A DNA stretch of 64,000 nt from Gloeophyllum trabeum ATCC 11539. Taxonomy: Eukaryota > Basidiomycota > Agaricomycetes > Gloeophyllales > Gloeophyllaceae. Positions within the stretch are counted from its first letter, which is position 1. Every line of letters begins with the position of its first letter. The notes under the pieces are model-generated. The model worked only from the letters and a program-made list of their open reading frames with translations. It did no database searches and was not told the origin of the DNA. The stretch is taken from positions 186,001 to 250,000 of the forward strand of contig NW_006920417.1 in the NCBI RefSeq assembly GCF_000344685.1, in the 5' to 3' direction. Shown here piece after piece: positions 51,098-61,283 of the stretch. A program made the translations under genes and the position numbers.

Positions 51098-52762
51098 ATG
51101 CCCCTAAACTACTCAAAGTGGGATAACCTCGAGGCAAGTGTTGCCAAGTCCAGCGCCTTCCGTTCTTCTGACGTACGCCATTACGCATCAGCTTTCAGAC
51201 GACTCGGACATCGAGGGGCATCCCAACGTCGACAAGCGCTCGCTGATTCGGTGCGTCGACTCACCTACTCTCCTGCACAGCGCCTGATCGCAATGCAGAT
51301 GGAAACAACGCGACATCCACGAAAAGCGCGAAGCCCGCAAGCAGCGCATCGCGCACATCAAGGCCGAGATCGCCTGCAATGAAGTCCTCCACCCGCGCCT
51401 GATATCCATCCGGGACCAAGTCTCCTCAGATGGGCCCGGCTACTTTTCGTCCCTCGTCGACAAGCTCCGGAACGACCCCTCGCCAGACGCCCCGCCGACC
51501 AACGCGCCCAACCAGCCGACGTACGACGCGATGATCCTCAGCCTGCTCCTGCAAGTGTACGAGGAGGCGAAGAAGAAGGGGCTTTCGAAGGACGACCCGA
51601 AGCTCGGCGAGACGCTCGTCGCGGAGCTGGACGCCCACGTGAAGCGGCTAGGAGAGCACAACGATAAGCTGCGGAAGGAGCTGCACGATCTGGAGGAAGA
51701 GCAGAAGAAGAAGATCACGAGCGAGGATATCAAAGAGGGCTGGGAGAACCACGTATGTTCCACTATTTCCTCGCCCGTTGCTCGCACCGCTCAATTCCAT
51801 GAATCCAGTATGTACCACCCAAACCCGCTCCCCCACCCGTCCCCGGCGCAATCCCCGACAAACCCAAGAAGAAAACCACCACGACCGAAATCGAAGTCCT
51901 CAACCCCAACGCAGCCTCCTCCTCCGCGGGCTCCTCCTCCACCCCTTCCACCACCGCCGCCGCAGAGGACGACGAGGACATCGAGCTCCCCGAAATGACG
52001 CCCTCGCTCGAGGAGTTCTCCAGGCTCCCGATCCGCGGGTACGAAGAGTCCTTCCACTTCATCCAGGCGCACCGCGACGTCGTCGTCCCGGGCGCGTCGG
52101 ACGCGCTGCTCGTCGCAGCCTTCAACGCCGAGTCGGCCGGGCAGCACGCGTACGCGAAGCAGTGCGTGCACCAGAGCCTGCTCCTGCAGTACTGCGACAA
52201 GCTCGGCAAGGACGGCGTGCGCCTCTTCTTCCAAAAGTAAGCCAACCCCCTCCCGCTTCCCCCTGTCCACGCCGACGCTGACCGCGCCGCGCCGCGCAGG
52301 ATGATCGCGGGCGACAAGCGCGCGGAGACGGTGTTCGCCAAGGACGTCGAGGACACGTACAGGCACCTCGTCGAGCGCGTGCGCGTCACGAAGGAGCAGC
52401 AGGCCGCGGAGGCGCAGGAGCAGATCCAGCTCGTGCCCGAGAACCCCGAGCAGACGATCACGTTCAACGTGCCCGATGGGCCGCCGCCGGAGGACCTGCG
52501 CCTCGAGGGCCCCGGCACGGAGGAGCTCGACGTCGAGGAGGTGCGCAAGGCGCTGCAGATGCGCTGGGACGTGTTCGACGGCTTCGAGGAGCCGATGAAG
52601 GAGGCGCTGCGCAAGAACTCGCTCGAGGAGGTGAACAAGGTGCTTGGGAGCATGCCTGTGGCTGAGGCGGAGCAGGTCGTGCAGCTGTTGGATATGGCGG
52701 GCATTTTGAACTTTGCGGAGGGTGGGATCCGCGATGAGACGCATAAGGATGAGGAGAAGTAA
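51098..52762 (+). CDS. CDC37: Hsp90 co-chaperone CDC37
   Basis: Kinase-specific Hsp90 co-chaperone. The first exon MPLNYSKWDNLE joins, through a 58-nt GC-AG intron (51134-51191), to LSDDSDIEGHPNVDKRSLIR, restoring the conserved N-terminal Ser/Asp motif that CK2 phosphorylates in homologues. Next are WKQRDIHEKREARKQRIAHI, KAEIACNEVLHPRLISIRDQ and a coiled coil (HVKRLGEHNDKLRKELHDLE). After YVPPKPAPPPVPG and an acidic linker comes the Hsp90-binding region (GYEESFHFIQAHRDVVVPGA; LVAAFNAESAGQHAYAKQCV; HQSLLLQYCDKLGKDGVRLF; FQK). The C-terminal domain (VRKALQMRWDVFDGFEEPMK; VAEAEQVVQLLDMAGILNF) ends DETHKDEEK. Four short introns. Start 51098 is the only sensible ATG. Confidence 0.97.
51134..51191 (+). 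other. GC-AG intron in CDC37
   Basis: Donor GAG|GCAAGT matches the GC-AG donor consensus and the acceptor is CATCAG|CTT. The spliced reading SKWDNLELSDDSDIE is the invariant CDC37 N-terminus, so the junction is strongly supported. Confidence 0.9.
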
Positions 52763-52967
52763 CCAAATGCAAGGTATCATATCCAAGAGCTTGTAACGCC
52801 GTCTCTCGTCGTAATGCTTTTGTGATGCTCTCGTATCGTGTATCTCATAGTTGTCAGCAATCAACACATGTATCTTACAAAACCTTGGATTGCTATCATT
52901 ATTGCAAGAGTAAGAGTACATTTACGGAGCGGATAAAATACAGTGACGTCGTTTCAGCTCTCAGCAC

Positions 52968-55032
52968 CTACGCACTAACCTCCCCCCACCCGAGCAGCCC
53001 TCCCCAGCACCTCCACATCCTCTCCACCACCCTCAGCTTCTCCCGCCTCCCCAACAGCGGGTCCTCCAAATCCCTCACATCCTCCAAGAACCCCTCGCGC
53101 AGCCTGCTCCCCCTCGGCAGATGCGTCTCCGCGTACCGCCGGAGGCGCGTCAGCGAGAGCAGCAGCAAGCCCGTCGTCAGCGGCGGGATCTCCTGCCCCT
53201 CCCCGTCCGGCCGGGCCGACGCACCCTTGGGCTGGAAAATCAGCAGGCGCTCCACGCGCCGCACGTCGCCCAGCACGCCCGCGCGCCGCTGCGCCCCGCC
53301 AAACCGGCCGCGGCCGCGCCCGCCCGTCCACACGCGCAGCAGCGCGCCGGCGGCGCCGTACACGACCGCGAGCGCGGGCGCGACGCCCACGAACGCAAAC
53401 GTGAGCTCCTGGCTCTTGAGCAGCTTGTCGATGCCCGAGAGCGCCTGGTCGATGTCCACCTGTCCACACCCACAAGATCAGCGCGCGATGAGCAACGTGA
53501 GATGCGGGGGGCGCGCGCGGACCTTGGCCTTCTGCACCTGCACGAAGAGGCTGCGCACGAGCGTGCCCGCGACGGCGCTCCGGATCGGGCTCTTGATGTC
53601 CTCCTCGTAGATCTCCATCACGGGCGTCAGGTCCCCGACGCGCACCTTGCCCGCGAGCGCGTCCAGCTGCTGCGCGCCGTACCCCAGCTTGTCCCTAGCG
53701 AGCGCCACCACCATGCGTTCCAGGGACTACCGCGCACCACCATTCATTCCTCAGCCAGCCATCCGAGGGAGAGGAAGACAGACGCACCTGCAAATCCGCC
53801 TCGACGCCCTCCTTCCTCACGATCACGCCGCCCTCGCCGCCCGCCCTTACCGTCCGCACGATATCGCGCACGGGCTCGAGCACCCAGCCCTGCCAGAACC
53901 CGCGGAGCGTGTCCGCGGCCTGCCCTGCGAGCTCCGTGAGGCTCGCGCGCGACGCGTACAGGCGGCGCACCGCGAAGAGCGCGAGCGGCGGGCCGAGCAC
54001 GAGGCGCGGCCAGAGGAGCGTGAGGCGCGGGGGGCGGCGGAGCGCGGCGGGGACGGGGGCGGGGGTGTAGGCGGTGAGCGTGGAGAGGGAGGCGGCAAGT
54101 GCCTGCGCAGAGGGAGAGGCCGTGGGCACGACGAGACTTTGCATGGCTGTAACGAAGGAGGTGAGCTCGGCTTCGTCGCCGTCTTTGAGCGCCTTTTCGA
54201 GCTGGGGGCGCATCCCGCTCAGCGCGCCGAGGCGCTCGGCCTTTTCGTTCCTGATCTTGTCGAGCTGCTGCCGCTTGAGCGTGCATTCCTGGTGGGTCAG
54301 CGAGATGGGGAGGGTGAGGGTGTGCAGGATGGTGTGCAGCCACGTGGTCAGGGTTGTGCGGAGGGAGGCGGTGGAGACGGAGGTGGGCAGGGGGAGCGAG
54401 AGGGAGGTGAGGAGGTGGGGGTCGGTGTGGAGGTGCGGGAAGAGGGAGGTGGTGAGGAGGTTGGGCCGGAGGGGGCTGGCGCTGTGCGCGAGGGAGCGGA
54501 GGGTGTGCAGGACGGACGAGGGGGTGACTTGGCGCGTGGACAGGGAGTGAGACTCGGAGCGGATGGTGTGTACGACGGTCCGAGCCAGGCTGGCTAGGCG
54601 AACGGGGAGTGCTACAGATAATTGAGTTTGTGAGGAGGTTGTTCGTCTGTCTATTGACGTACTCTGCAGCAAGTACCGGGCAGCGTCCAGCCTCGACCGC
54701 TCAATGTCGCTCCACCACTCGGCTTCAGCTTCAGCCTCGCTCGCTTGCTCTAGGTAAGCACTGAGCGCCTGAGCATATACCCCGACCGTGAGCCTGCCCA
54801 AGACGGCTATCCGTATGGCAGCATCTTCTGCGCCGTCGGTCTCGCTCTCCAGCCTCTGAAGCCCCTCGACCGTGTCGCGCAGAGTATCTGGTGACAAAGG
54901 TGGTTTGAGGGCCAGGAGAAGTGCATTCAGATGCTCTGTGCGGGCGGTGACTGTGGACTGTACTGCGAAGGCGTTGCCGGGGAAAGTGGATAGGATGAGG
55001 CCGTCGGTCTGCTGCGCGACAAACGTAGACAT
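52968..55032 (-). CDS. NCA2: Nuclear control of ATPase protein 2 (NCA2), mitochondrial
   Basis: Mitochondrial protein that in yeast is needed for correct expression of ATP synthase subunits 6 and 8. Start MSTFVAQQTDGLILSTFPGN. The conserved C-terminal half has PPRLTLLWPRLVLGPPLALF, AADTLRGFWQGWVLEPVRDI, SLERMVVALARDKLGYGAQQ, LTPVMEIYEEDIKSPIRSAV and AGTLVRSLFVQVQKAKVDID. It then continues QALSGIDKLLKSQELTFAFV and LLLLSLTRLRRYAETHLPRG. Hydrophobic segments (WPRLVLGPPLALFAV; LTFAFVGVAPALAVVYGAAG) fit the family's membrane helices. The intron at 54612-54662 (51 nt, gtacgt...gtag) has no in-frame stop, so it could be retained. The stop is at 52968 after GWGEVSA. Only 81 bp separate its start codon from that of CTK2. 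Confidence 0.93.
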
Positions 55033-55113
55033 GGCGAAAGAAACAACACGCCAGCCAATGACGTTACCCCCAGGAATGTGTTTAGCCCAACCCCTTCTCT
55101 TCATCCACTTGCC
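55033..55113. promoter_or_regulatory. 81-bp bidirectional promoter NCA2 / CTK2
   Basis: The shortest head-to-head interval in the window. Core promoters and both 5' UTRs must overlap or lie inside the neighbouring genes. Confidence 0.55.
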
Positions 55114-56504
55114 ATGGCAGACACCAGCACCCCCGCGTCGCAGTCCAAACACCACCACCCGTACTTTACGCCCTCCGAAGTCGACCGGCTGTCCGAAAAG
55201 CAGCGCGGGAAGCTGTCCGTGACGCAGGAGGAGCGCTCCCGGCAGCAGGCGTGCAGCTTCATCGAGGCCATCGGCGCAAAGATCGGTTTGTGAGTCGTCT
55301 GGGCCATATTCATGTGTATTTCACTAAGCGACGTTAGCCCTCGAAAGACGATCGCCACCGCGCAGAACCTCTACCACCGCTTCCACCTCTTCTTCCCTCG
55401 CAAAGACTTTAGCTACCATGTCCGTAGCCATCCCTGCTCGTGGGTATGCCCTTCTGACCCACCCTCTGCACAGGATGTCTCCCTCGCCGCGCTCTACGTC
55501 TCCACCAAGATGCACGACACCCTCAAGAAGCCCCGCGAGCTCCTCATGGTCTCCTACGCCGTCCGCTTCCCCGAGCTCGCAGCAAAGTCGCGCTCCCTCG
55601 GCGGCGAAGTCGACATGGACCCCAACGTGCGTCATGTCTTGTCCCCTCCTCCTCCATCTGGTTAATCCTGGATGAATGTGGGTAGACCGTGGAGAACGAC
55701 CGACAACGCCTCCTCGCCGTCGAGCGCCTCATCCTCGAGATGATCTGCTTCAACTTCACCTCGCGCCTCCCCTTCCCGTACGTCATCAAGATCGGCCGCG
55801 CGCTGCGCGCCACCAAGAAGCTCACCAAGCTCGCGTGGCGCCTCGCCGTCGACAGGTACTCCCCACCTCCCGTCCTCCGTGACTTGACTCAACTCGCCAT
55901 AGCCACCGAACACCCGTGACGCTCTCCTACCCCGCACACGAGATCGCTCTCGGGTGCCTCTACCTCGCCGCGCTGCTCTCGTCGTTCGAGCAGGGCATGT
56001 CCTCCCCCGCCTTCCGCGCCGCCGACGTCGACACCAGCAACGGCAAGGTGGAGTCCAACACCCCGCAGCAGATCGTCGACATCCTCGGCAACCACGGGGA
56101 CTGGGAGCACCGCTTCCAGGCGCGCGTCGAGGACATCGAAGGTACTCCTCCCTCCCTCACCCCGCCGCTATACCTAGGCCTGACCCCTGGCCCCACCAGA
56201 AATCGCCCACCAGACGATCGACCTCCTCCTCTCGCACGCGCAGAACCCGCTCCCCTCCACGCCCTCGCCCTCCTCGCCCTCCCCGCACCTCCCCACCCCT
56301 TCCTCCCGGCACACGCAGCAGCAGCCGCTCCCGCCCGCGCCGTACAAGCACGACCAGCTGATGCGCCTGAAGATCCACATGCGCGAGACGGAGCACCCGC
56401 CGCGGCCCAGGCCGAGGGGGGCGGGCGCGGAGGGCGAGGTCGCGCTGCTGGGGCGGAATGAGGGGACCGTCAGGTTTTTGTTCGGGCCGGGTGGGGGGCG
56501 CTGA
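55114..56504 (+). CDS. CTK2: Cyclin subunit of CTD kinase I (CTK2 type)
   Basis: Cyclin partner of the RNA polymerase II C-terminal-domain Ser2 kinase. The start at 55114 gives MADTSTPASQSKHHHPYFTP. The first cyclin box reads ERSRQQACSFIEAIGAKIGF, PRKTIATAQNLYHRFHLFFP, RKDFSYHDVSLAALYVSTKM and HDTLKKPRELLMVSYAVRFP. The second fold has RQRLLAVERLILEMICFNFT, SRLPFPYVIKIGRALRATKK, LTKLAWRLAVDSHRTPVTLS and AHEIALGCLYLAALLSSFEQ. Intron 1 completes the Phe codon in IGF. A Pro/Ser-rich C-terminal tail (PLPSTPSPSSPSPHLPTPSS) ends near VRFLFGPGGGR. A cyclin K/L-like identity is the alternative, but the YVIKIG...LTKLAWRLAVDSHRT stretch favours CTK2. Confidence 0.88.
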
Positions 56505-56811
56505 GGGTGAGGTGGGGGTGTTCAGGCAGGTGCACATTAGTGGTGTGGTGGGATTTGATCATGTGTTGCCTGGTTTCCCCGAGCAGGGAGATCGAATTTA
56601 TTCTATTAACCAACTGGAGCAAGTACGACTAGTCCGAGCAGGGCGGGTACGAGAGATAGATACTAGTAAGATACGGCGGGGGGCTCGAGCTCCAAGATAC
56701 ACTGTGCTAATACAGATCGGGTTCCATGCATACATGCGGCGGCGCTGGGTGCTATATACGTGGTGCGGCGTCCGAGGGATGGACGAATCTATGTCCGCGC
56801 GTTATGCGGAG
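56505..56811. other. Convergent 3' intergenic region
   Basis: 307 bp between the stops of CTK2 and the first ABM-like gene. Nothing recognisable. Confidence 0.4.
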
Positions 56812-57764
56812 GATAATAAGGATAGCCGTGCGTGCTTGACGTCTAGGTCCGCGATCTCGCTGATCTGGCGCGCGATCGCCGCGAGCTCGTCGCTCTTCCG
56901 CACGAGGTCCTGGTACTTCTGTCGCCGCCACAACACCACATCAGCATCCTATCCACACTTCAACAAAGAAGGGGGGGGGGCTGAAAGGACCCACGCACCT
57001 CAGGCGACTCCCACCCGGCGACGAACGCGAGCACGCCCTCGCGGTCGACGCTGGGCCCCCACGAGCACGCGCTGCGCGCCTGGCTGACGACCTTCTCGAG
57101 GTGCACCATGAGCCCCGTGAGGCGCCCGCGGTCGCGGTCCGTCGCGCCCTTGCGCACGCGCACGAGCGCGATCTGCGTGCACGGCGCGGCGAGCGCGCGC
57201 GCGGGCGCGATGTGGAACTGGATGTGGAAGAGGTCGATGTCGGGGGGCTTCGGCGTGGGGGCGGAGGTGCTGGTGCTGGTGCTGGTGGGTAAGGGGGTGG
57301 AGGAGGGCGCTGGGGAGGCGAGCGACGGGGTGGGCGAGGGGGAGGAGGAGCGCGGGCGGATGGCGGGCTGCAGCGCGGAGAGGAGGGCCTCGGAGGAGGC
57401 GGGCGTGCGTATTAGTGCGCGGTGCGAGTCGAGGTCGTCCCAGCCTGCGATGGCGTTCATCCGCCCCGCTCGTGAGCCCACCCAGTAACACTCGGACGGT
57501 CGGGGACACTACACGCACCGACCAGGAGATACGCCGTCGCGTTGTCTTCGCTCTGCAGGCCGTGGTACGTACTACGGCAGCAATAAAATAGCCAGCGGGA
57601 GAAACATCCAACTCAACATCCGTGCATTCGGGCTGAGGGAAGACTCACTATCGCCACCCTGGCGCCTTGGCCAGCAACTCCTGCGCCGGCCTGAGCACCT
57701 CCGGGTTCTCGCGGTACGCCTCGCTCGCAGCAAAGATGGCGAACTGGGTGACGCCGGGTGCCAT
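56812..57764 (-). CDS. Dimeric alpha/beta-barrel (ABM-like) protein, copy 1
   Basis: Small cytosolic protein with two ferredoxin-like halves of the ABM/stress-responsive barrel type. Spliced exons give MAPGVTQFAIFAASEAYREN, PEVLRPAQELLAKAPG, YHGLQSEDNATAYLLVGWDD and LDSHRALIRTP. A Ser/Pro/Thr-rich linker follows (STPLPTSTSTSTSAPTPKPP). The second half starts DIDLFHIQFHIAPARALAAP and contains TQIALVRVRKGATDRDRGRL, TGLMVHLEKVVSQARSACSW and VDREGVLAFVAGWESPE. The end is KYQDLVRKSDELAAIARQIS plus a short tail. The pattern (GW-x-S/D at the strand end, then helix) is shared with the neighbour at 58676-59467, so the two are tandem paralogues. Function unknown; no catalytic residues are evident. Confidence 0.78.
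56971..56980. repeat. Homopolymer G10 (C10 on the coding strand)
   Basis: Ten guanines in the last intron of the first ABM-like gene. On the coding strand it is a C-tract shortly after the donor. Likely length-variable. Confidence 0.75.
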
Positions 57765-58675
57765 GACTTGGTTGGCGAGGTTAAGAGCGCTACCGGGTTA
57801 TAGGTCTGAAGATGAATATGAGGAATCTGAAGAGAAATGTACAGAGTCGTTTGTTGAGAGGTGGCGACGAGCGGTCAGAGCGACATAAACAGCCATTGGG
57901 ATGCCGGATTATCATATAATATTCGTGGGCGTATCCAATCGATCGTCCATCGGCATCAGCCCCGCGACACACCGCCTTTGGTTCCCGGAAGGGCGATCGT
58001 CAAATCAAATCTCCCGAGGTTCGATAACCTCGAGCGTAGGATTCGCGTTTTGGAGGATATCTACCTGACGGGCGATCCGAGACTAATGTACAAGCTATGT
58101 ATGCAGGATACCTGGGAGAGGGGCCTTGGGAGGAGCGAAGGTGTGACATCCAGCACGTGACGCGACGCGACTCATTATCAGTTTCAGTGTCACGCGGCAA
58201 GATCTCCAGCAGACCCCATCCTTGCCAACGTTGTAGACTACACTCCTTTTAGCGCAAAATATTGCTCTGCAGTAAACTCCAGCGCTTTAATCTGACTGGG
58301 GCGTAAGTGATAGGTGACTCACATCAACCTTGACGCTTCGAGGATGACTTATCGGATTGGTCATAGCGGCTTATCTTACGAGCCCACAAGAAGCTGTCCA
58401 GGGTACGAGTGCCTCACTCGCCCCGCGCGTATGACTGGTACTGAGCTATGTGGTTCATGGACGTCGCAGAGTTTAATACGCTTCCCTATCAAGTGAACCG
58501 GTCGTCATGTTCGGGACGCAGAAACTAGATGTTACCAAATAGAACGCATGAAATCGAGTATGGCGCCGATAGGTGCAACGGAGTCTGTGGATACACCCAT
58601 CAACCATGCAGAGGTAAAATTACAGTGATAGCCCTGACTGGGACTTGTGTTAATGCCATAGTGCTTTACGGCTTG
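57765..58675. other. Intergenic region between the ABM-like paralogues
   Basis: About 0.9 kb. Holds the promoter of copy 1 and the 3' end of copy 2. Open frames are short and featureless. No repeat was found that would mark the duplication breakpoints. Confidence 0.45.
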
Positions 58676-59467
58676 AACTCCTGGAAATGCACATGGACCA
58701 AGTCAATGTTCACAGACTCCTTGGCCGAAGCAACCGCATCGGCGAAGGGCTTGTCCACTTTCAATGCGTCCCAGTGGGCCTGTCGAAACCCCAACAGTCA
58801 GCAGAACCATCTCCACCCGTCTCGCTAACCATACTCACCTCCACCGAATCCCACCCAATAATCAGCAAAATCTGATCCTCCTTCTCTACGACCTTACCCC
58901 ACGTATACGACCTCCTCCCAGGCGCGTGCTCGAGCTCCTTCTCCAGCGCAGCCATCTTCGCCGGGAGGACCGCAGCCTCGTCGGGGCTCTTGAGCGTGAA
59001 GAACGCGAGCTCGGTCGCGGGGTCCGCGAGCGCGCGCACCGCGGCGGCGTGGTCGTTGAACTCGGCGTGGAGCATCGCCATCGCCGCGGAGGGCGCGATC
59101 GCGCGCTGGAGGACGGAGACGAGCGGCGTGTATTCTGCCTCGTTCTTGATGAGGTTCTCGTGCGACGTTATGGAGTCCCAAGCTAGCAGGGCCGCGGCGG
59201 TTATTCAAGCGGGCATGAGAAGATGTCCGGTGCGGATACGCACCCACGGCAATGTAGAGAGTTGCGCCATCCTCGGTCTGTATCCCGCGGAATAAGCTAC
59301 GCGGCGGATCAGCGTCGTGCTCAGAAGGCGGAGGGGTATCAGTCGACTCACTTTTGCGACCCCGGTGCGCGGACAACGGCAGATACGGCACTGTCAATGA
59401 GAGAGTCGTCGGCCTTGTAGGCGTCGGACGCGGTGAAGTAGACGAATTCAACGACGGGTTTGGACAT
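58676..59467 (-). CDS. Dimeric alpha/beta-barrel (ABM-like) protein, copy 2
   Basis: Paralogue of the gene at 56812-57764 with the same exon pattern. Start MSKPVVEFVYFTASDAYKAD, then DSLIDSAVSAVVRAPGSQK and DGATLYIAV. After an intron come AWDSITSHENLIKNEAEYTP and LVSVLQRAIAPSAAMAMLHA. The second half has ATELAFFTLKSPDEAAVLPA, KMAALEKELEHAPGRRSYTW and EDQILLIIGWDSVEAHWDAL. The last part is VDKPFADAVASAKESVNIDL, then VHVHFQEFKP. It lacks the long Ser/Thr linker of copy 1. The sequence suggests two ABM-type half-domains in one chain. No substrate is evident. Divergent from MIR1, with 352 bp between starts. Confidence 0.82.
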
Positions 59468-59819
59468 GGCGGTACCTGAGCGTTACCTGCGAGTTGAAGT
59501 TGAACTTGAGCGGTGGGGAAAGAGGCCAACAGATATCGCGTTTATAATGGAGACCATCGTGTGGCCTGCGACTCTCAGCCCTGTCTTACTCATCCACAAG
59601 CGCAGTCATCTGAGCGTTCGATCCAAGAAAAGCCACGCAAACTAATTATGAGCATGGCTAGCACAGCCACCTCGCGATTATGGAGGAGATGGGCGGTGAC
59701 GTCACGGCGTACCTCGCTGCGAGTCGGCATTCCACGGGCACGCTCCCGCTATGAGCGCACCGTATCAACATGCTCCTTATTTACACTACTAGCTATAGTC
59801 GCTCTGTGACCTGCCCCCA
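59468..59819. promoter_or_regulatory. Divergent promoter region ABM copy 2 / MIR1
   Basis: 352 bp between opposed start codons. No strong motif was recognised. Confidence 0.4.
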
Positions 59820-61111
59820 ATGTCGAAGCCTGTAACGCCGTACTCGGGCGTCCCCCAGTTCACGGTCAAGGATTATTCCTCGTTCTTTCTGGCCGGTAGG
59901 CAAAGTATCTTGCCCGTAATATAATATATGTCTGACGTGGTTATGTTGAAACTACAGGAGCGCTATGTTGCACGTACGTCTGCTCATACATCATCCTAAA
60001 CCGTGTCATGCTCACCGACGACCAGAGTAACCCATGGCGCCATGACGCGTACGCCCCCTTCCAGGTCCACCCTCGCCCGCCTAACCTAACCTTTCCATCA
60101 CACAGCCATTGACGTCGTAAAGACACGCATCCAAGTCGACCCCGCCCTCACCGGCTCCTCCCTCATCAAAGGCACCCGCTCCATCGTCGCCAACGAGGGC
60201 CCCTCCGCGCTGCTCACCGGCTTCGGGCCCACCGCCGTCGGCTACCTCGTCCAGGGCGGCGCCAAGTTCGCCGGGTACGAGTTCTGGAAGACCACCTTCG
60301 TGCGCGCCGTCGGCGGCCAGGAGGACGCAGTCAAGTACCGCACCGCGATCTACCTCGGCGCCGCGAGCGTCGCAGAGTAAGCGTGTACGCACGTATCCTC
60401 GCTCCCCGAACATTGACGCGGGGCGCGCGCACAGATTCTTCGCCGACATCCTCCTCACGCCCCTCGAAGCCACGCGCATTCGGCTCGTCTCCGAGCGCGG
60501 CTACGCCTCGGGGCTCGTCACCGGCTTCACCCGCCTCGCGCGCGAGGGCGGCCTGCGCGAGCTCTACGCGGGCTTCCTCCCCATCCTCTGCAAGCAGATC
60601 CCGTACGCCATCGGCCAGTTCACCGTCAACGAGCTCTGCCACGAGCTCGCGTACCGCGCCATGTCCGAGGAGACCAAGCGCAGCCTGTCGCCCACGCACA
60701 AGTTTGGGATTTCGCTGGGCAGCGGCATCACGGCCGGGTGTGCGGCCGCGGTGTTGAGCCAGGTATTCGTTTATTGTGTTGGCCATGGGCATGCCGCTGA
60801 TTGCTGGTGGACAGCCCGCGGATACGCTGCTATCCCAGATAAATAAAGGCCACGGGCCAGAGGGGAGCATGGTCCACCGCCTGACAGTCCTCGCAAAGCA
60901 AGCCGGGTTCAAGGGCTTGTTTGCGGGCCTGGGCCCGAGGATGGTCATGACAGCCGGTTTGGTCGCGGGCCAGTTCTTACTTTATGGCTGGATTAAAGAT
61001 GGCAAGTACCAGTTCAATGTACCGCAATATATGCTCATAAGATGTTTCGCAGCTTTAAATGCACCGCCTGGTGTCGAGATCCACAAGGAGAGCGATCCAA
61101 CGAAGGCTTGA
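59820..61111 (+). CDS. MIR1: Mitochondrial phosphate carrier (MIR1/SLC25A3 type)
   Basis: Inner-membrane carrier importing phosphate with a proton for ATP synthesis. The start gives MSKPVTPYSGVPQFTVKDYS. Two introns around a 25-nt exon restore repeat 1: GALCCTVTHGAMTPIDVVKT, the P-x-D-x-x-K carrier signature. Then follow SALLTGFGPTAVGYLVQGGA and KFAGYEFWKTTFVRAVGG. Repeat 2 has AEFFADILLTPLEATRIRLV, EGGLRELYAGFLPILCKQIP and YAIGQFTVNELC. Repeat 3 has SGITAGCAAAVLSQPADTLL, QAGFKGLFAGLGPRMVMTAG and LVAGQFLLYGWIKD. The final junction uses a GC-AG intron (61002-61052) and gives KDALNAPPGVEIHKE, the usual phosphate-carrier end. Divergent from ABM copy 2. Confidence 0.94.
61002..61052 (+). other. 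GC-AG intron in MIR1, 51 nt, frame-neutral
   Basis: Donor GATG|GCAAGT matches the GC-AG consensus; acceptor TTCGCAG|CT. Splicing gives WIKDALNAPPGVEI. Retention would insert 17 residues without a stop, because the intron is 3n and open. Confidence 0.85.
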
Positions 61112-61283
61112 CGTTGAAAATGAATAGAATACTTGTATGAGAGCGGTAGATTGGCTCGATCTTGGACTTGATAGACACAACGTTGTCTGTATAACACCCA
61201 GCCACTAATCATTCATCTAACGAACACGAAAGAGGACAGGACGCGCGCGTGAGAGGTGGACATCATTTCACGGCGACTACGCC
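61112..61283. other. Convergent 3' interval MIR1 / MSH5
   Basis: 172 bp between two stops on opposite strands. Presumed 3' ends, nothing else seen. Confidence 0.4.

Noticed and set aside
51791..52921. Long minus-strand open frame opposite CDC37 (about 376 codons), rich in Arg/Leu/His
   Set aside because: It mirrors the GC-rich third positions of CDC37 on the other strand. The CDC37 reading is fully conserved and the antisense protein is low complexity without a domain.
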